The notes under the pieces are model-generated. The model searched no databases. It saw only the letters and a program-made list of their open reading frames with translations, and was not told the origin of the DNA. From Candidatus Pelagibacter sp. (lineage in GTDB: Bacteria > Pseudomonadota > Alphaproteobacteria > Pelagibacterales > Pelagibacteraceae), in the NCBI GenBank assembly GCA_028222445.1, contig JAOISU010000013.1, positions 1 to 19,015 on the forward strand: a stretch of DNA of 19,015 nt. Reading direction: 5' to 3'. Below are positions 15,020-19,015 of this stretch, piece by piece. The position numbers and the translations under genes are program-made. Position 1 is the first letter of the stretch. Every line of letters begins with the position of its first letter.

Positions 15020-15868
15020 ATGGGAAAACTATATACATTTTTAAAATATTTTTTTATAACAATTTGGACAGTATTTGTTGTGGCACCTTTTCTTTGGGCA
15101 CTTACAACTTCCTTCAAAGATTTTAATTCAGTTAATGGAGGTGTTACTTATATTCCATGGGTTGATTTTGAACCAAACCTAGAAGGTTGGAGGGTTTTAA
15201 TTAAATCACCAGCAGAAGGAGGGGTAGATATTGTTGAACCTTATTTTAACAGTCTGTTTGTAACATGTACTGCGAGTTTAATAAGTATAATCCTTGGAAC
15301 CTTATCTGCTTATGCACTTTCAAGATATACTTTTAAAGCAGGTCCCATAAAAAATAACGACATTACCTTCTTTTTTATTTCTCAAAGAATTATGCCACCA
15401 ATTGTTTTATCAATACCTTTCTTCTTATTTTTAGGAGCTGTAAATTTATTAGATAGCCTAATCGGGCTGATAGTCGTTTATATCGTATTGTTAATGCCTA
15501 TAGCAGTTTGGATTATGGTTGACTTCTTTAACAAGGTACCAAGAGAAATAGATGAAACAGCATTAATAGATGGATGCAATCCTTACCAAGCATTTTTTAA
15601 AGTCGTATTACCAAATTCAATACCAGGTTTAATTGTTGCTGGAATGTTTTGTATAATATTTGGATGGATCGATTTCTTTTTTGCATTTATTCTAACTTTT
15701 ACTGAAGTACAATTATTACCAGTTAAAATAGTTGCCTTAAATTCTTCAATTACACCATGGTGGAGCTTATCTGCTTCAGCATTAGTTTCTGTTGCACCAT
15801 TAATCGTAGTTGCATTTATTGTTGAAAGATATTTGTCAAAAGGAAATTTGTCTGGAGCAATTAAATAA
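15020..15868 (+). CDS. ABC transporter permease, UgpE/MalG-like (second inner-membrane subunit)
   Basis: This 282-residue protein has about six membrane helices and forms the second half of the channel. The EAA loop at about 179-198 (ETALIDGCNPYQAFFKVVLP) is the ATPase docking site. The N-terminus has the usual pattern of a helix, then LWALTTSFKD and a periplasmic loop rich in Pro and Gly (about 31-75), as in MalG/UgpE proteins. It ends on the first base of the next gene's ATG (1-base overlap), so permease and ATPase translation are linked. Cognate partners should be the two unlike ATPases encoded next. Confidence 0.91.
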   Translation: MGKLYTFLKYFFITIWTVFVVAPFLWALTTSFKDFNSVNGGVTYIPWVDFEPNLEGWRVLIKSPAEGGVDIVEPYFNSLFVTCTASLISIILGTLSAYALSRYTFKAGPIKNNDITFFFISQRIMPPIVLSIPFFLFLGAVNLLDSLIGLIVVYIVLLMPIAVWIMVDFFNKVPREIDETALIDGCNPYQAFFKVVLPNSIPGLIVAGMFCIIFGWIDFFFAFILTFTEVQLLPVKIVALNSSITPWWSLSASALVSVAPLIVVAFIVERYLSKGNLSGAIK

Positions 15869-16947
15869 TGAATTTAGTTGGTGAAAATTTATCATATAAA
15901 TTAACTGAAGAGTTACAGTTGAGAAATATCTCTTTTAATTTTGAAAAGGGAAAATTATATACAATTTTAGGAAGAACACTTTCTGGGAAAACGACCCTAT
16001 TAAAAACAATAGCTGGATTACTTATGCCTGATAGTGGAACAATTAAATTTGAAGGTAAGAATTTTTTAGAGATACCAGTATGGGAAAGAAATATTGCTAT
16101 GGTTTATCAGCAATTCATTAACTACCCTCACTTAAATGTTTTTGAAAATATAGCCTTTCCATTAAAACAGAGAGGTTTAGATCCTCAAAAGATTAATGAA
16201 GAAGTTTTTAATTCTTTAAAATTAGTAGGATTAGAGGGCTATGAAAAAAGAAAAATTCAAGAATTATCAGGCGGTCAACAACAAAGAGTTTCAGTTGCAA
16301 GATCACTAGTAAAAAATGCAAAAATTTTATTACTAGATGAACCATTAGTTAATTTAGATTACAAGTTAAGAGAACAGTTGCGTGAAGAGTTTAAAAACAT
16401 ATTCATTAATGGCCTATCGGAAGAGAGTATTGTAATTTTTTCAACAACAGATCCTAGAGAAGCAATGGAACTTAATGGTGAAGTTATTGTTCTTGATGAG
16501 GGTAAAGTACTTCAAGTGGGTGCTGCAAAAGAAATATTTGAAAACCCTAAAAATTTAAAAGTTGCAGCCATTTCAAATGATCCACCAATGAACATTTTAA
16601 AAGCTGAGATAGATTCTAATAAAATAAAATTTGAAAATATTGAAATAGATATTCCAGATCATTTATCTAAAATAAAAGATAAAGATTTTAATTTTGGCAT
16701 AAGGGCATCAGATGTAGAATTAAATGATAATGGATTTGAGTTTGAAGTAGAGCTTGCAGAAATTAGTGGTTCAGAAACCTTACTCCATCTAACTAGAGGA
16801 AATGCAAAAATTATAACCAGTATAGAAGAAGTTATGGATTTTAAAATCCGAGATAAAGTTAAAATTAATTTTAAATCAAACAAAGCTTATGCATTTGATG
16901 AAACTGGAAATTTAGCCTCATCTCCATTTGGAGGTAGTAGTGTCTAA
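15868..16947 (+). CDS. ABC transporter ATPase 1, GlpS-like, lacking the switch histidine
   Basis: This 359-residue cytoplasmic ATPase of the importer has Walker A GRTLSGKT (35-42), Q-loop MVYQQFINYP (78-87), an intact signature LSGGQ (133-137), and Walker B ILLLDE (153-158) with catalytic Glu158. The position of the H-loop histidine (normally VTHD) is STTD, with Thr194 in place of His. A TOBE-like C-terminal region covers about 240-345. The Q-loop wording and missing His resemble, from memory, GlpS of rhizobial glycerol importers. It should pair with the ATPase encoded next, whose defect is complementary. Translation is coupled at both ends: 1 base overlaps the permease gene and 8 bases overlap the next gene. 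Confidence 0.91.
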   Translation: MNLVGENLSYKLTEELQLRNISFNFEKGKLYTILGRTLSGKTTLLKTIAGLLMPDSGTIKFEGKNFLEIPVWERNIAMVYQQFINYPHLNVFENIAFPLKQRGLDPQKINEEVFNSLKLVGLEGYEKRKIQELSGGQQQRVSVARSLVKNAKILLLDEPLVNLDYKLREQLREEFKNIFINGLSEESIVIFSTTDPREAMELNGEVIVLDEGKVLQVGAAKEIFENPKNLKVAAISNDPPMNILKAEIDSNKIKFENIEIDIPDHLSKIKDKDFNFGIRASDVELNDNGFEFEVELAEISGSETLLHLTRGNAKIITSIEEVMDFKIRDKVKINFKSNKAYAFDETGNLASSPFGGSSV

Positions 16948-18013
16948 AATTAATTTAAATAAGATATCTCATTCATATAATCCAAATGATGCAAACCCAA
17001 CTTATGCACTAAACCCGTTTTCAATGACCTGGGAAGATGGAAAGAGATATGCAATTTTAGGCCCGTCTGGATGTGGTAAAACAACAATGTTAAATATTGT
17101 ATCAGGGCTAGTAAGGCCTTCATCAGGAAAAATATTATTTGACGATAAAGATGTTACGGATCTTAAAACTGAAAATAGAAATATTGCGCAAGTTTTCCAG
17201 TTCCCAGTAATTTACAGCACCATGACTGTATATGATAATTTGGCTTTCCCTTTGAGATGTAGAGATTTTTCTAAAGAAATAGTGGATGAAAGAGTTAATT
17301 CTGTTGCAGAGACATTAAATTTAAAATCTTTCTTAAATTTGCCTGCTAGAAAACTTACTGCAGATCAAAAACAATTGATTTCTCTTGGCAGAGGACTTGT
17401 AAGAGAAGATGTAGCAGCAGTTCTAATGGATGAGCCATTAACAGTTATAGATCCTGATTTAAAATTTAAATTAAGAAGAAATCTTAAAGAAATAAACGAA
17501 CAATACAAAACGACTCTCGTATACGTTACGCACGATCAAAACGAAGCCATGACTTTTGCTGATAATATAGTTGTTATGAGTGAAGGTGAGGTGGTTCAAA
17601 CAGGAACACCCAAAGAATTATTTGAAAGACCTAATACTACTTTTGTTGGATATTTTATAGGTTCTCCAGCAATGAATTTATTTGAAACTGATGCATCATC
17701 AGCCAATAGTGTTAAAATTAATGATACTTTAATTAAAACAAGTACAGATTTATCAAAACTAAAAGATAAAAAAATTAAATTAGGCATAAGGTCAGAGTTT
17801 ATTAAGATAGCCAAAGATCAAAAAGAAAACGTAATTAGTGCGAATGTAGAAAAAGTGGAAGATCTTGGAAACTATAAATTGCTTACAGCAAAGATTGGAA
17901 GTCTTACAATAAAATCTAAAATAAGTAGAGAAACAGAAGTTCCATTAGATAAAGTAGACTTACATATACCTGAAGATAAGTGCTGCATTTATGAGAATGA
18001 AAAATTAATTTAA
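16940..18013 (+). CDS. ABC transporter ATPase 2, GlpT-like, with degenerate signature motif
   Basis: This 357-residue ATPase has Walker A GPSGCGKT (41-48), Q-loop QVFQFPVIYSTMT (84-96), Walker B VLMDE (161-165) and switch His198 in YVTHDQNEAM. The signature is LTADQ (139-143) instead of LSGGQ, so both glycines are lost. A TOBE-like tail covers about 245-350. The start is taken as GTG at 16940 because GGAGG (16930-16934) lies 5 bases before it; a TTG at 16928 in frame would put that site inside the gene. It overlaps ATPase 1 by 8 bases and ends one base from the convergent HupE-like gene. The LTADQ-KQLISLGRGLVR wording recalls GlpT of the two-ATPase glycerol importers. Confidence 0.9.
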   Translation: MSKINLNKISHSYNPNDANPTYALNPFSMTWEDGKRYAILGPSGCGKTTMLNIVSGLVRPSSGKILFDDKDVTDLKTENRNIAQVFQFPVIYSTMTVYDNLAFPLRCRDFSKEIVDERVNSVAETLNLKSFLNLPARKLTADQKQLISLGRGLVREDVAAVLMDEPLTVIDPDLKFKLRRNLKEINEQYKTTLVYVTHDQNEAMTFADNIVVMSEGEVVQTGTPKELFERPNTTFVGYFIGSPAMNLFETDASSANSVKINDTLIKTSTDLSKLKDKKIKLGIRSEFIKIAKDQKENVISANVEKVEDLGNYKLLTAKIGSLTIKSKISRETEVPLDKVDLHIPEDKCCIYENEKLI

Positions 18014-18017
18014 ATTA
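18006..18017. repeat. Palindrome TAATTTAAATTA spanning both stop codons of a convergent gene pair
   Basis: This perfect 12-base A/T palindrome includes the stop of ATPase 2 (18011-18013) and the stop of the HupE-like gene (18015-18017). It may only reflect base composition. No GC-rich terminator is present between the two genes. Confidence 0.4.
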
Positions 18018-19015
18018 AAAAAATATTCTTTTAAAAAACCAATAAAAGCCAATCAACGCAATTACTAATGAAAGAGGCCTAGTAACTCTATTACGGTACC
18101 AAGGTTTATTCTGAAATAATAATGAGATAAAAATATAAGATAAAAGTATTACACTAATTTGACCTACCTCAACTCCAATATTAAAAGAAATAAGACTTGA
18201 AATAAATAACCCGTCTGAAATTCCAATTTCATTTAAAACCCCAGCAAACCCTAAGCCATGGAGTAATCCAAAAATAAAAATTATGTAGGGTCTCATTTTT
18301 TTTATATTTTCAGTAAACAGATTCTCAATAGCAATAAAACAAATTGATAGAGCAATGATAGGTTCAACAATTATTGAGGGTATTTTTATTATATCTAAAG
18401 CACCAAGAAATAATGTTATTGTGTGCGCTATAGTGAAAATTGAAACCTGCAATACCAAAGGCTTTAACTTCGAAGAGAGAAGAAATAAAGCGATAACAAA
18501 TAATATATGGTCTAAACCTTTAGGTATTATGTGCTTAAAACCTAATTGAGTATAAGATTTAACATTGTCTATAAGCCTTTCTTCTCTTTTGTTTGTTATG
18601 CTAAACCATTCTGATTTATCATCACTTTCAATTAGTTTTGAGTATAAACCCTCATTATTTTTAGAATTAACCCTTAAAATGATGGATCCTAAACTTTTAT
18701 CCCAAGAAAATTTTAAGTCTTCATCTTTGATATTTTTAATATCAAAGTTAATAACGGTATCTCTAATTATATCAGTATTGCCAACCTCGGGTATGTCCAC
18801 ATCCACTAGAGTTAAGCCATAATTAGAATTAGCAGAAGTTAAGTAAATTTTGTTTTGAAGGTCTCTTATTTTGGAATTAAATTTTTTAAGCAATTCATCA
18901 GCATTCATAGTTCTTAAGCTTTCATATTGACCTGACTTTTCAGATTCTTCTGTGTTAGAATGATCCATATTCACTTCAGCAATTATTGCCTCAAGATTTA
19001 ATCGAATTGATAGCG
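18015..19015 (-). CDS. HupE/UreJ-type membrane protein, 5' end outside window
   Basis: The C-terminal half carries the HupE/UreJ_2 membrane domain, with about six to seven helices. Conserved-looking polar residues include His148 and His156 (GFKHIIPKGLDHILF), His184 (FTIAHTITLFLG), His239 (GLLHGLGFAGV) and Glu269 (FNIGVEVGQ), numbered from the GTG at 18974. Such proteins are proposed metal (nickel or cobalt) transporters or accessory proteins, but the role of this subfamily is unproven. An extracytoplasmic N-terminal domain of about 140 residues precedes it. The frame has no stop between the GTG at 18974 and the window edge, adding LSIRLNLEAIIAE, so the GTG is probably internal and the gene continues. 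No hydrogenase or urease gene is nearby. Confidence 0.8.
   Translation of the reverse strand, partial: LSIRLNLEAIIAEVNMDHSNTEESEKSGQYESLRTMNADELLKKFNSKIRDLQNKIYLTSANSNYGLTLVDVDIPEVGNTDIIRDTVINFDIKNIKDEDLKFSWDKSLGSIILRVNSKNNEGLYSKLIESDDKSEWFSITNKREERLIDNVKSYTQLGFKHIIPKGLDHILFVIALFLLSSKLKPLVLQVSIFTIAHTITLFLGALDIIKIPSIIVEPIIALSICFIAIENLFTENIKKMRPYIIFIFGLLHGLGFAGVLNEIGISDGLFISSLISFNIGVEVGQISVILLSYIFISLLFQNKPWYRNRVTRPLSLVIALIGFYWFFKRIFF

Noticed and set aside
16928..16939. TTG as start of ATPase 2
   Set aside because: The GGAGG ribosome site (16930-16934) would fall inside the coding sequence; the GTG at 16940 is correctly spaced from it.
1..19015. CRISPR array, insertion sequence, tRNA/rRNA, prophage or toxin-antitoxin content
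   Set aside because: No repeat-spacer pattern, transposase motif, tRNA-like cloverleaf or phage gene was seen; nearly all sequence is accounted for by metabolic and transport genes.

Overview
This window looks like a piece of a streamlined, very AT-rich marine alphaproteobacterial genome, most probably SAR11 / Pelagibacterales. This is judged by eye from base composition, gene content and spacing; no search was run. About 364 of 19,015 bases lie between genes. Many genes overlap by 1-8 bases (one by 47), and two convergent pairs are separated by only 1-2 bases. I see no RNA genes, mobile elements or CRISPR arrays.

Region 1 (1-1600) is the 3' end of a cytochrome c maturation operon: the tail of ccmF, then ccmG (dsbE) and ccmH, overlapping at their stops and starts. 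A small outer-membrane, PagL-like lipid A deacylase homologue is translationally coupled behind ccmH. It appears to lack the catalytic glutamate.

Region 2 (1611-10224) is a tightly packed plus-strand run for 2-hydroxyacid and glyoxylate metabolism. It holds an FMN-dependent L-2-hydroxyacid (L-lactate type) dehydrogenase, a class I aminotransferase, the three glycolate oxidase subunits glcD-glcE-glcF, a D-2-hydroxyacid dehydrogenase of the glyoxylate/hydroxypyruvate reductase type, and an MFS transporter. A plausible reading is import of small hydroxyacids, oxidation of both enantiomeric classes by membrane-linked flavoenzymes, then transamination or reduction of the resulting 2-oxoacids.

Region 3 (10227-18013) is a regulator with a divergent catabolic and uptake operon. 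The minus-strand regulator resembles AcoR (GAF, PAS-like and Fis-type helix-turn-helix) but has no AAA+ sigma-54 activator domain. A 160-base divergent spacer with two TGTT...AACA inverted repeats separates it from a zinc-type alcohol dehydrogenase. Five ABC importer genes follow: binding protein, two permeases and two different ATPases. The ATPases have complementary defects: the first has an intact LSGGQ signature but no switch histidine, and the second has the histidine but a degenerate LTADQ signature. The assembled transporter should therefore have one competent and one degenerate ATP site. The ATPase pair resembles GlpS/GlpT of rhizobial glycerol importers, so a polyol or sugar-like substrate that the dehydrogenase then oxidises is a reasonable guess. 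A perfect 13-bp hairpin between the binding-protein and permease genes probably sets unequal expression.

Region 4 (18015-19015, minus strand) is a HupE/UreJ-type membrane protein whose reading frame stays open through the window edge, so its 5' end is missing.
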